From assembly GCA_016748015.1 (NCBI GenBank), contig JAAOMT010000508.1, forward strand, positions 9,659-39,727: a stretch of 30,069 bases of DNA. Direction: 5' to 3'. Below, piece by piece: positions 9,628 through 18,413 of the stretch. The notes under the pieces are model-generated. The model saw only the letters and a program-made list of their open reading frames with translations, had not been told where the DNA came from and made no database searches. Position 1 is the first letter of the stretch; each line of letters begins with the position of its first letter. The position numbers and the translations under genes are program-made. The stretch is from Geosiphon pyriformis (taxonomy: Eukaryota > Glomeromycota > Glomeromycetes > Archaeosporales > Geosiphonaceae).

Positions 9628-10738
9628 TTATTTAAAAAAGCTATCTATTTGCAACTGTTTTTTTTCTTCTTGAACTTTAAGAACAGTATTATGAATTAAT
9701 ATTCTCAAAGTTTTAAAAAAATTTGAATCAACTTTTTTACTATACTGCTTTTTACAATAGTGCAATGTATTTTCAAGTGCAGTTTTACCTTAATGTGTAG
9801 ATAGCAAAGGCAAAGGTTCAGCTTTATCTTTACTTTCTAAATCTTTATTAGCATTAGAATTTCTACTATATTTGTTGTTAATAAGATCTACAATTTCATT
9901 CTTTGAGACATAAATAAATAATAGTTCAAACTTGTTATAATATTAATGAAGTCTATTGCCAATAGTTTGTTAATATCAATGTGTTCAATAAGAACTTGTA
10001 CTTCTTGTAGGAGTTTTTGTTTAATATCTAATAGATGGGCTAGCATTTAATTATTATTCAGAATTTTTGTATGACACCAACAGTTTTGGATTGTAGTTGT
10101 TGTTATTGCTAACCATACATTAATTAGAAAGTTAATCATATCTTTTAATGTTACTGTTAATATTGGAATCTTGCTATTATACTGATTAATAAGATGGAAA
10201 GAAAAGAAACAACTTTTGGTATTGTGTCTTAAAAAATGCAATAATTCCTGTATCTAATAATTGTAAATAAGATGTTGTATTGAATGGTAGATATCTAATC
10301 ATAATATTAGATAATATGGAAGATTTTTTACCATGGAAACCAGTATTATCAAGCAATAACAAATTTTTTTTTTTATAATGCATTTCTTTATTTAATAAAT
10401 TAAGCCATTCACTAAAAATATCAGTTCACATCCATGCTTTTGTATTGGTAAAATTTCCAAGAGAGCACTATTTGCTTTGCCATGTATCTTAATGTGGTGC
10501 AAATTATAGTGCATTATTTATCTTTTGTTAATTGACCAAAGTTGTCAGATACATTCTTTTCAATCCATCGGTCTAATTTCACAAATATCTTTATTATAGT
10601 GGAGCAATCAATCTTTAGATTAAATATCTTGATAAGTCTATTTACTGAGTAGTCAGGATGTTTTAGTTTGTACTAACAGAGAGTCTTTTTAGTTTCCAAG
10701 GAAATTGCTGCTTGCTTTTGGTTTGCATTTTTTGACAT
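9628..10738 (-). pseudogene. Pogo/CENP-B-like transposase, degraded
   Basis: Minus-strand transposase of the cut-and-paste pogo group. ATG at 10738 opens an N-terminal HTH region (KQAAISLETKKTLC, then HPDYSVNRLIKIFNL), followed by a CENP-B-like second DNA-binding stretch (HHIKIHGKANSALLE). The protein then jumps to KAWM-stop-TDIFSEWL and the DDE core: LLLLDNTGFHG supplies one catalytic Asp and NTTSYLQLLDTGIIAFFK the region of the last. The early part of the catalytic domain, including the first Asp, seems deleted. Several stops and frameshifts follow. The C-terminus reads QLQIDSFFK before TAA at 9630-9628, a match to the PCNA-binding PIP box (Q-x-x-I-x-x-F-F). Confidence 0.72.
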
Positions 10739-11425
10739 ATTAATAAAAATACACTTTTTATTGTATTTTGCTTTTATAATGCATTGATGTATCTGTTATG
10801 TCTCAAATGTAATTTTGCCTTATATCTAATCAGACATGTGAGGTGTCTTATGTTATATGAGGTGCCTCAGATTATAAAAAGTGGCCAAATTATAAAAATG
10901 AAGATTTTAATTTAACTATAAGATTCTAAATGCAAATGACAGATTTTCGGTAAAAAAAAACCTAATTTTAATAATACATCTGTAACACTTTTTGTCTCTT
11001 ACCTCCAACTGATGATTAATAATGAAGACTGTCAATTTAATCCTCTGCATATTTATATAATTGTGTAGAAGATAACACAATGTCATGTTGTTAAGCCCCC
11101 CAAATACAGCAATGTCTATATCAATTAAAATATCGATATAAAATACTTTGCACAATGTCAGAGATATTGAAGTGAAAGTCAATTGCAGTTTTTTTAAAAA
11201 TGTCATATTCATTATAAGTTATGGGATTTGATATGTAATATATATAGGCATACAATGGTTTTCAAATTAATATGGCCATATGTTGTTTTTAAGGAAAATT
11301 CATCTGTTAAAGGTTACTTAGTATAGGCCCAAAATGAAACAGATCCCATATTTAAGTTAAAGTATAAACAAATTTTTTTTTATTTACAAGCAATTATTAA
11401 CTTTTGTACTGGAGTTTATTTTAAT
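10739..11425. other. Interior of the TIR insertion, no gene recognised
   Basis: Upstream of the transposase start. The first 150 bp hold a pair of direct repeats (10839-10869) and TTATAAAAAGTGGCC, which resembles the TTTTTTTATAATC of the left TIR and may be an old pogo end. The rest is AT-rich. A 98-codon minus-strand frame (11212-10916) has no recognisable motif and I do not call it a gene. Confidence 0.45.
10839..10869 (+). repeat. Direct repeat TGAGGTGYCTYA, two copies
   Basis: TGAGGTGTCTTA at 10839-10850 and TGAGGTGCCTCA at 10858-10869, spaced 19 bp apart and differing only by C/T. The second is close to a palindrome. Position just upstream of the transposase suggests subterminal binding sites; function is inference. 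Confidence 0.5.
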
Positions 11426-11429
11426 AAGT

Positions 11430-12050
11430 CTTCATTAAAACTTGTGGCTAGATGAATGTTTGCACCAATTTGGTCTGCTTGGTACCATCTTATTTACCAA
11501 TTAATTGAAATTGCTAATAAAGAACAATAGTTACAATTGAAGCCTGAAGTTTGCAAGCTAATTCAAAAAAGAATTGTAATTTCTTAATCTAAACTTTCAA
11601 ATCAACATCAAAACTATGATGCAATACTTAAAAAAATTAACAAAACACTCAAATTGTTGATTCTTTCTATACCTTCACAATGGCATTGGAAAATTGCAGT
11701 AAATAACTGTATTAAATTTGAGAGATTGTGTACTAACCTCTTTAATGTCATTAGATATTCTAAAAGTAAAATATACAGATTTCGTACATGTCTTAGCTTT
11801 ATTGCTGAATCAAATCAATTTCGAGTTCAGATAAGAAAGACATAGTTTGTAAATTCAAATGTCTTTAATTGTGTTTTTCATAATATTGGCCATGAATGGA
11901 TATTAAGTAAAGAAATGAAAAAATTCAATAAAATTGCACAGATAAAAAAAATAGACTTTTTTAAAGCAAAACAAATTAAAAAAACATTGTTAAGTACTTG
12001 GAAACCAATTCTAGTAACAAGTGAAAAAGCAGATCATCAAAAAATATAAA
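11430..12050 (+). pseudogene. Unidentified coding remnant inside the TIR insertion
   Basis: A plus-strand frame that reads like real protein despite a few stops: around 11465 FAPIWSAWYHLIYQLIEIANKE, then the open piece 11654-11845 (SIPSQWHWKIAVNNCIKFERLCTN), and after one TAG a frame with HNIGHEWILSKEMKKFNKIA and a run of Lys/Ile up to a TAA near 12047. Stops fall where Gln or Trp codons would be expected. Its Trp, His and Cys content is unlike random AT-rich translation. I do not recognise the family and see no transposase, RT or zinc motif. It could be transposon cargo or a piece of an element nested in the pogo copy. Confidence 0.4.
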
Positions 12051-12720
12051 TCTGTTAATAAAATTACAATTATTTATTATTAACTTTCTAATACCTCTTT
12101 TAAGTAATCATGTTTTTGAAGCTTATCAAGTTAATTGTGTGACAGTCTAATAAATATCTTTCAAGAAGTTAGAAATATATTGTATTGTGTATAGTTTTGT
12201 TTATGTTGAGTTGGGTGCATTACTATTTATAATTGGTATTTTTAAAACATGATATGTTGAGTTTAGATCTGAATTTCTATTCTGTGTGATTATGTTTGAA
12301 TTATAAAAAGCATTTAACATAGATTTATTTGCCCCAAAAAAGTTGATTTTTAATACATCTTTAAAACTATCAGTTAAACTTTTGCTTACTAATACTAAAT
12401 ATTGGTCAAATGATGAATATGATTATTATTATAGAGCCCTTTTTTAATCACGGATGTCAAAGTTAGTGTAAAAATGTATTTATTGGGTATATATTGGAAT
12501 CCTCATGCTCTGAGTTTTATTACTGGTTATATTTCTCTTTCTAAAAAAAGGTAAATTTGAACTCTGTTTTCAGTTGATTTGTTCAAGCAATGTCCTATTA
12601 ACAAATTTGTTCCCAAAGGATCTCATTGGACCATTATTTTCACTTGTAGGTCTGTTAATTTTTTTTCCCAATATGAAGAAAAAGTAATCTTGTTAACCAA
12701 AGTTTGATCAGAGTAACTTT
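12051..12720. other. AT-rich interior, possible further coding remnant
   Basis: Plus-strand frames give hydrophobic pieces (for example YIGILMLVLLLVIFLFLKK near 12490-12550), but stops are frequent and hydrophobic runs are expected from T-rich DNA. I cannot support a gene here. Confidence 0.35.
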
Positions 12721-12730
12721 ATTGATACCC

Positions 12731-12802
12731 ACAGCAACAGTCTCCAAAGCATTACCAGCCTCTGAAGCACCACCAGTCTCCAAAGCACCAAGAGCAGCAG
12801 TA
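12731..12802 (+). repeat. Short Pro/Ala/Ser-coding imperfect repeat
   Basis: A GC-richer island in AT-rich DNA, with TCTCCAAAGCA and TCTGAAGCACCACCAG units repeated about four times. One plus frame gives a P-A-S-rich stretch (SKALPASEAPPVSKAP). It may be the linker of a lost protein continuing the remnant upstream. Function unknown. Confidence 0.45.
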
Positions 12803-13112
12803 CTGTATCATATATCAACTATTATTAAAACTCTTATAATATCTGCAAACACAAACCAGATATAATAGTTCTGTTATTGTCTTCTGATGATAGTGGCAGC
12901 TTATAAAGAAGAAGAGTAATTGAATGTTGTAATATTTCAGAAATTTTGTTTAGTGTTCTACAATCATTTCCAGAAACTTTTCTAATTTTTTTTACTACCA
13001 TAAAAAGAATGATTTTCATTGACAAATCAGGAAATTTCTCTGACTGTATATGTCCAATTAAATATGAGATAATATCTGATGTTCATATCTAATATCATAT
13101 AATTATAGTATA
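12803..13112. other. AT-rich, no gene recognised
   Basis: A 63-codon minus-strand frame (13025-12834) has no motif or homology I can name. The remainder leads into the subterminal repeats of the right transposon end. Confidence 0.4.
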
Positions 13113-13300
13113 ACTATAAAGAGTGAAAATTACTTATATTCTGCTATAATATTTGTGGAGATAAAGACTATAAGGAGATATATATAGTAAAAGTGACTAT
13201 AAAAAGATAATATTATATATAAATAGTTTTGGTTTTTAAAAAAATGTGATTATAAGAAGATAATGACTATAACCAGAGAAACTATAAAGAGAGTTCACTA
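13113..13300 (-). repeat. Right TIR with iterated subterminal motif
   Basis: The right end (GTTCACTA at 13293-13300, next to TA) is preceded by about six copies of RACTATAA or GATTATAA near 13113, 13166, 13195, 13248, 13265 and 13281. Iterated subterminal motifs of this kind often bind transposase. The left end has only one clear TTATAATC copy, so the two ends are asymmetric. Confidence 0.55.
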
Positions 13301-14153
13301 TATATTTTGCTGATAGAAACCAATGCACATAATATTTGAGATTATGTTATTTTAGTGGATAAGAAAACTTGTGTTATTAACTGTTATCTAGTTATATATA
13401 CTTGGCCAGATATGTAGCTATATGCTTTGACTTTGTTGATTTATTGAAAGCTGTCATGATAACTACATCTGTGCTAAGGGGCACCAATCTATACTGGTCT
13501 TATTTGAGATCTGTCAAATGTGTGAAGTATGGAAATTTGGATCATATGTCTTTGAACTGTTTTATAAATGAGAATTTTTTCTTTAGTTGTTCTTCTTATA
13601 AGATATTATTGAACACAGATAAAAGCAAGTTGGCAGCCATTTATGTTAAACATTTAGCACCAATTACTTATTCTGTTTTTTTGGTTATGTCTCTTGGGCC
13701 AAGATTGTTGGTAGGTCTTTTTTCCCTCTTTTTTTTGCATAAAATGGCTTGGTTAATTTTGGTTCTTTTTTGAAGATAAAACTTATTCTGCTGGTGTTCA
13801 TAAAATTGAATGATAGATTTGCCACTCTTAAGCATAGTCTTGTCAGCTTTACTAAACATGTTAATAAGTTGGCTAAGAGATTAAACACATCTAAACCAAT
13901 GGTTTTCTAGTTTAGTTTTAAATATTAGCCATTAGTAACTTTTTCTTTACAGAATCAAGGAGTGAATATAATGATAAGTAAGAGTTTAGATGTAATTACT
14001 AGTAGTAAAACTATTGTGAATGCAGTGAATTTTGATCCATCAGTTATTTTGAAACTGAAAAACACTTTGAACAATCTGTTAGTTACAGTTATGAATCTAT
14101 TAGCTAAAATAAACAATGTTAGTCTGGCTTCTATTGTTCATCTTTTTCAATAA
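13301..14153 (+). pseudogene. LINE copy 2 ORF1, C-terminal part
   Basis: Continuation of ORF1 after the transposon. 13402-13773 aligns with the zinc-knuckle segment of copy 1: TTSVLRGTNLYWSYLRSVKC corresponds to TSVIKNVGLHWSHFSLASC. The knuckle is damaged: the second Cys is Tyr (TAT) and a Gly is Asp in the piece CVKYGNLDHMSLNC. 13962-14153 matches the C-terminal helical region. The stop at 14151-14153 is TAA where copy 1 has TGA. The overlapping ORF2 start ATG is therefore ATA here. Confidence 0.65.
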
Positions 14154-14900
14154 TAGATCTGGTGTAGAAATTTGTTATGTGTAATGTTTGAGACATTAAT
14201 GTCTCTGCAAAACAAAAGAATATTGTTTGTTGGCATATGAATTTAAGTAATATAGTTTTTATTATTATTGAGACAAAATTAAGATTTAATATTAAGCCAT
14301 AAATTATAAACAAATTTGATGGAATCCAAATCTTAACATCTGGTTTGGATAAGAGTTTTCTTGGTGCTGAAGTAACTATTATTGTGAACAATTTTCTGGC
14401 TTAACATGTGTCTAAAGTGGAAAAAATTCTTGATAGAATTCTGTTAGTTAAGTTTTTGTTTAAAAAAAAGTTGTTAGTTATAGTTCTAGGTTTGTATGTT
14501 AGTGCTTCTGCCAAAATAAGGTTTGGTTAGACATCTGTTGTTAATTTTTTTATTGCCAATGTGGTCAACAATAGTATTTTTATGGTGTTAAATAAAAATT
14601 TCAATAAGAATAGTACTAGAAAGAATACAAGTTTCAAGTTTTGTATGGACTTAAGGTTGATTAACTCGTTTTGCAGATATTCATTAGTCAAGACTTCTAT
14701 TTAGAGCAATTTCAAAGGCATTAAAAAGGTTATTGATTTTATTTTTATAAGTAAAAACCTGACATTTGCAGTTATATTGCATAAAGTTAATAATGTGCTA
14801 GGGTTTTTTAATACAAACTATAAGACAGTTTTAATCTTAGTCAGTTTAAGTAGACTTCTGAATACTTATTTTAACAATATTCATAAGCAAACCAACTAAA
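14151..14900 (+). pseudogene. LINE copy 2 ORF2, APE endonuclease remnant
   Basis: Aligns with the endonuclease of copy 1 through FIIIETKL (metal-binding Glu kept), NKFDGIQILTSGLDKSFLG, VLGLYVSASAKI and KKVIDFIFISKNL (IDYVFVS equivalent). The GDFN motif is lost: the equivalent residues read NKNFNKN. There are many stops, mostly TAA or TAG. No start codon and no catalytic potential. Confidence 0.65.
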
Positions 14901-16689
14901 ACTGGTAAAAATTCAAGTTGGAAAATGCAAATAAGGCCCAGTGGTTGTATTTCAAGAAGCATTTTTTTGCTAAGTTGTTGGTGAAATCAAGCATATTTAA
15001 GATTGCAAAAGACAAAAGTGACTTGGATACAATATAGAAAGTGCTGAAAAAAACCATAATATAAGTTGCTAATAGGGTATTTTCTAAAGCTTGGTTTAGT
15101 AAGTTTGATTGTTCAAAAAACATTCTTCAAGATTTTTTAAGTTGAAACAGCTTGTTGTTAAGATTATAAAGTATTAGAACTCTGAAATCTTTCAGTTTTA
15201 ATTGTTTGGTCAAAATTTGGTCAGCTATTAATAAGATTGTAACATCTAAGATTGTTGACATGATTCTGGATAGTGTGAATTCAATAGAATTGGTTAAACA
15301 TTTGGAAGGGGTATTAAAAGTCTAAGTATTATAAGTCAAAGACTATTAAAGATATGGTTATCAGAAAAATAATTGACTGTTATATAAAAAATTTCTGTTC
15401 TAACAAAAGATAGATGATTAAAAGCATCTTGAAATGTCCATTTCACAAGATTGTTTTGGATCACTTGATAGTTGAGCTTAATAAAGTGAAACTTAAAGTG
15501 GATAAAATTATGATAAGATAGACAAGAAAATGGTCAATGCTTTTAAGAATGTCTGATCTTTGGTCTTATCAATATATGCTTTTGCACTATATAGACAATA
15601 ATGCTTTTTTAAGTGTTATAAAAGTAATTGATATAAGAGAGCTGTCTTTAGTTGTTGGTAATTTGCCAAATAATAAAGCTGCCAGATTGTTAGAAATACC
15701 TAATAAGCTTTAAAAGCATTATGATAATAAGGTATTGGTGTGTTTTTTGGGATTATTGAATTTATGTTTGACTTTAAGTGTGGTTCCAACTTCCTGGAAA
15801 AGGGTGTGAATTTTAATAATTCTGAAATCTTATAAATAAAATAAAGTTTTAACAAATACTAGATCTATTGTATTAGTCTAAATAGTTCATAAGATCTTGT
15901 TAAAAATTTTCTCTAATCAGATATTATCAGCTTATAGCAAGTTTGACATTCTTTATGGTAATAATTTTTTGGTGTTGAAAGGTACTTTGACTTAGTCTTC
16001 TATTTTTACTGTTAGATTAGTTGTCAAGAATGCTCTAGAAAAAAACAAAGAGCTTTAATTAATACTACAGAATATGTGCAAAGCTTATGATTCAGTGAGC
16101 TGGCATCATTTAAAGGCTAGCTTGTATTATATCAAAATGTGTGATCAGTTTATCAGCTTTTTTGGCAATATTTATGAAGATCAGTTCAATAGAGTAATAA
16201 CAGATTTTGGACTCTTGAGTGGTTATAAAGTTCATAATAGTTTGAATTAAAATGAAGTGTTTTCTGCACTTTTTTAAAAAATATTTTATGATCTACTTTT
16301 GTGCAAGATAAAAAAACATAAGTACTTGTGCAAATACAGAATTGTTACTAAGTTTGTGATCAAGTCTGGCAGAGTTGAAGCTGTTAGAGAGAAAACTTCT
16401 TTTTTTGCTATTAGTGCCTTTGTTGATGATACAATTTGAATCAAAAGTTGTTAAGCTTTTGCATAGTACATTTTGAATATTGCTAGTGAGTTCTTTGTTG
16501 TCAATAATATTTCAATTAATAATAATAAGATGGTGGCTATTCTTATTAATCAAGATGTCAAAACTGTTTCACTTTTGATTAATGGCCTGCTAATTTCAAT
16601 TGTTAAAAAAAGTAAATTACACAAGTACTTTGGAATTTTTTTGTTTACTAAAAGTTTTTTCAAGTCTAGCTTGGCTCAGACTTATATGG
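14901..16689 (+). pseudogene. LINE copy 2 ORF2, linker and reverse transcriptase remnant
   Basis: Recognisable RT in broken frames: NMCKAYDSVSWHHLKASLYY near 16070, KIFYDPLLCKIKKHKYL near 16285, then ISAFVDDTI with the active-site FVDD intact at 16419-16430, and SISINNNKMVAI-type residues in the last open piece (16473-16703). Copy 1 has FVND at this site, so each copy is broken differently. The last codons before the stop at 16703 run into the LTR of element 2. Confidence 0.7.
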
Positions 16690-16747
16690 TATTATCCAAG
16701 TAAAAAAACTGATCCAAAGTTATGAAAAAACGTAACCAAAACATGAC

Positions 16748-16877
16748 ATAATACAGAATAGTGCACAATAATATAGGATAACACAGGATAATGCATTATA
16801 ACATAGAATAACACAGAATAATATGTAATAATACCAGATAATATGTTATAACATAGAATAACTAGTACTAATATAGA
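16748..16877 (+). repeat. Decameric tandem array (about 13 x 10 bp)
   Basis: Thirteen successive 10-bp units in phase, such as ATAATACAGA, ATAACACAGG, ATAACATAGA and ATAACACAGA, around the consensus ATAAYAYAGA. It lies in the presumed U3 of the element 2 LTR, upstream of the TATA box. Confidence 0.7.
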
Positions 16878-16960
16878 AAAACGAAACAATAACAGAAATA
16901 GCAAAGCAATAGTTAGCAATAACAGAACAATCAGAAAGCAATCCTGTAAAACCAAAAGAA

Positions 16961-16970
16961 TATATAAAAA
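16961..16970 (+). promoter_or_regulatory. TATA box in element 2 LTR
   Basis: TATATAAAAA about 85 bp after the decamer array and about 110 bp before an AATAAA, the usual LTR order of promoter then polyadenylation signal. Confidence 0.45.
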
Positions 16971-17351
16971 TGAGTAGTTAAGAAAAGTAGAAAGACAAAT
17001 AGATACAAACCACTAGACAAAAATCAAATATCCTTATCTCTTTTATCATTTATTCTATTCTATTTTCATCTTCTGAAATAAATTAATTATTGAAAAATCA
17101 GAATCACAAATTTATGTTCTCAAACTTTGTAAATTTTACATAAATTAACCATTGTTTTGTATTTTCATTCCAGAACAGATGCTCTTAACATAATCACCTC
17201 AAACTATTAATGATTTGGACTAATTGCTCTTGATTATAACAATTAACAATACTAATTTTATTTTTCTTTTATTTTTCTTTTATTTTTATTTATTTTTATT
17301 TATTTATTTTATTCTTTGTGGAATAGCAACATAGTAAAATTGACTGTTTGG

Positions 17352-18327
17352 TGTTATCAGACGAAATTAGAGATATTATTTAGCATGAAATTATCTTTAT
17401 TCTTATCATTAATTAGCATATATTATCATTTCAAATTATCACTTATTACATTAGCAAAATGTCCGAAATTATCATTTAATTAATAACCCAATTTGCACAT
17501 AACACAAATGTAACCTAGGTGCAATAATCAATCATGCAACACCCTGAAATATGTAACATTCAAAAGTTTGCCGAAATTTGTAGAAATTTGCCAAAATAAT
17601 TAATAGTTCATTGAAATATCTAATAGTTTGCAGAAATAACTTGTAGTTTGCCAAAATGTATCTTTAGTTCAGCAAAATTGTAGAAAAGAGCAAAGTTCAA
17701 GTTCATAAAATAATGTTACAACAAGTTGTATAAAAGAAGAGCTTCTTTTGTCGAAAAAATGTATTTTACTTTAGATTTATCACTTAAAACCATTCCTATA
17801 TACACAAAAAGAAATAAATATCAAATAATTCGAAAAACCAAATTCTTTAATTATTACACTTGGAAAATCCTTAAAACCCAACTAACGTTTTGAAATTGAT
17901 TAGCTACCAATTTCAGTAAACTGTTAGTGACTCCAGGCCTGGATAGAAAACATTTCCCTTGATAGAATTCTATTTCTTTTACATTTCTTTTATTTTCTTG
18001 TATTTTCTTATTACAATCATTAAAGTAGCCTACAGATGAGATTCCTGTAGAAGAGTTGACTTTCACAGCAAAGTAACTACACATTTTAGTGAGCTTCCAG
18101 ACAAGCAATTCCTGGGAAAGAGTTGACATTTACTACAATGTAACTACATAAAGTGACTGGCACGGAATTGGCCATTTCACTTATAAGCCCAACAAGTTCA
18201 AATTATAGAAGATAATTTGAAGATAAATTCAGTTACTAGAGGTCCAACTACTTCCTAGAAACGTGAATTCACAGCAAATCAACATTAACAACATTCAAGA
18301 AAAGAGACCAAAAACCTCCAATAACAT
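17352..18327 (+). repeat. Element 1 5' LTR
   Basis: 976 bp, TGTTATCAGACG to CCAATAACA, with 5-bp TGTTA/TAACA inverted ends. It carries about six U3 repeats of about 20 bp (17567-17695, cores decayed from TTCGCCGAAAT), a TATA box (TATAAAA at 17729-17735), AATAAA near 17814 and a T-rich tract. An antisense frame (18129-17854) shared with the 3' LTR is treated as chance. Confidence 0.88.
17729..17735 (+). promoter_or_regulatory. TATA box of element 1 5' LTR
   Basis: TATAAAA then GAAGAGC, at the same position as in the other two LTR copies and just downstream of the U3 repeats. Likely the promoter of the element. Confidence 0.5.
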
Positions 18328-18342
18328 TTGGTGCTCTCTCAC
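18328..18342 (+). other. Primer-binding-site-like sequence, element 1
   Basis: TTTGGTGCTCTCTCA directly follows the LTR. TGG within 2 bases of the LTR end is the usual PBS start. The first 13 bases recur at 27574 in element 2. The complement would be a tRNA 3' end AGAGAGCACCA; I cannot name the tRNA. Confidence 0.5.
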
Positions 18343-18413
18343 AGAAACAACACAACAAAAACAACTTCAAAGTAGTGACCACACCAGATGCAATAACTCT
18401 AGAGTATTACTAG

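Larger units (their letters stand above)
9487..13300 (-). mobile_element. Pogo-like (Tc1/mariner superfamily) TIR-bounded insertion
   Basis: Inserted in ORF1 of LINE copy 2. The left end reads CAGTGAACTTTTTTTATA; the right end, reverse-complemented, reads TAGTGAACTCTCTTTATA. Both are flanked by TA (9485-9486 and 13301-13302), the Tc1/mariner target duplication. LINE homology on both sides supports these outer boundaries. The interior holds a broken pogo transposase on the minus strand (9628-10738) and about 2.5 kb of other DNA. At 3.8 kb it is long for a single pogo element, so the interior may include a nested element or cargo. A second possible inner boundary lies near 10870-10890. Confidence 0.6.
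8405..16689 (+). mobile_element. LINE copy 2, decayed, 5' part, interrupted by a DNA transposon
   Basis: Same LINE family as copy 1 but on the plus strand. The 5' UTR aligns (shared AAATTCCCAA...AAGAGTCAAAA), then ORF1 and ORF2 through the RT active site. Sequence 9487-13300 is a later insertion; LINE similarity resumes at once after it (CATATTTT...GAAACC against copy 1 near 6970). LINE sequence stops near 16689, about 30 codons short of the point where copy 1 is cut by its solo LTR; an LTR starts there too. This copy is much richer in A+T and has many more stops than copy 1. The RNase H end is absent from the window and may lie beyond element 2. Confidence 0.75.
16690..17351 (+). repeat. Element 2 5' LTR, left part
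   Basis: Starts TATTATCCAAG right where LINE similarity ends. Contains a 10-bp tandem array, a TATA box (TATATAAAAA, 16961-16970), an AATAAA near 17077, and a T-rich tract (TTTTATTTTTC units, 17256-17320) like the one in the element-1 LTR. It is cut at 17351 by element 1. If element 2 is rejected, this could instead be a separate, truncated LTR. Confidence 0.5.

Noticed and set aside
10916-11212. 98-codon minus-strand ORF in the transposon interior
   Set aside because: No motif, and its residues (Ile, Leu, Phe, Asn) are what AT-rich DNA gives. Kept only as unexplained sequence.
17854-18129. Antisense ORF of 91 codons in the 5' LTR, with a similar one at 26999-26742 in the 3' LTR
   Set aside because: Both copies exist because LTRs are duplicates. 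There is no start context, domain or independent conservation, and they are antisense to the element.
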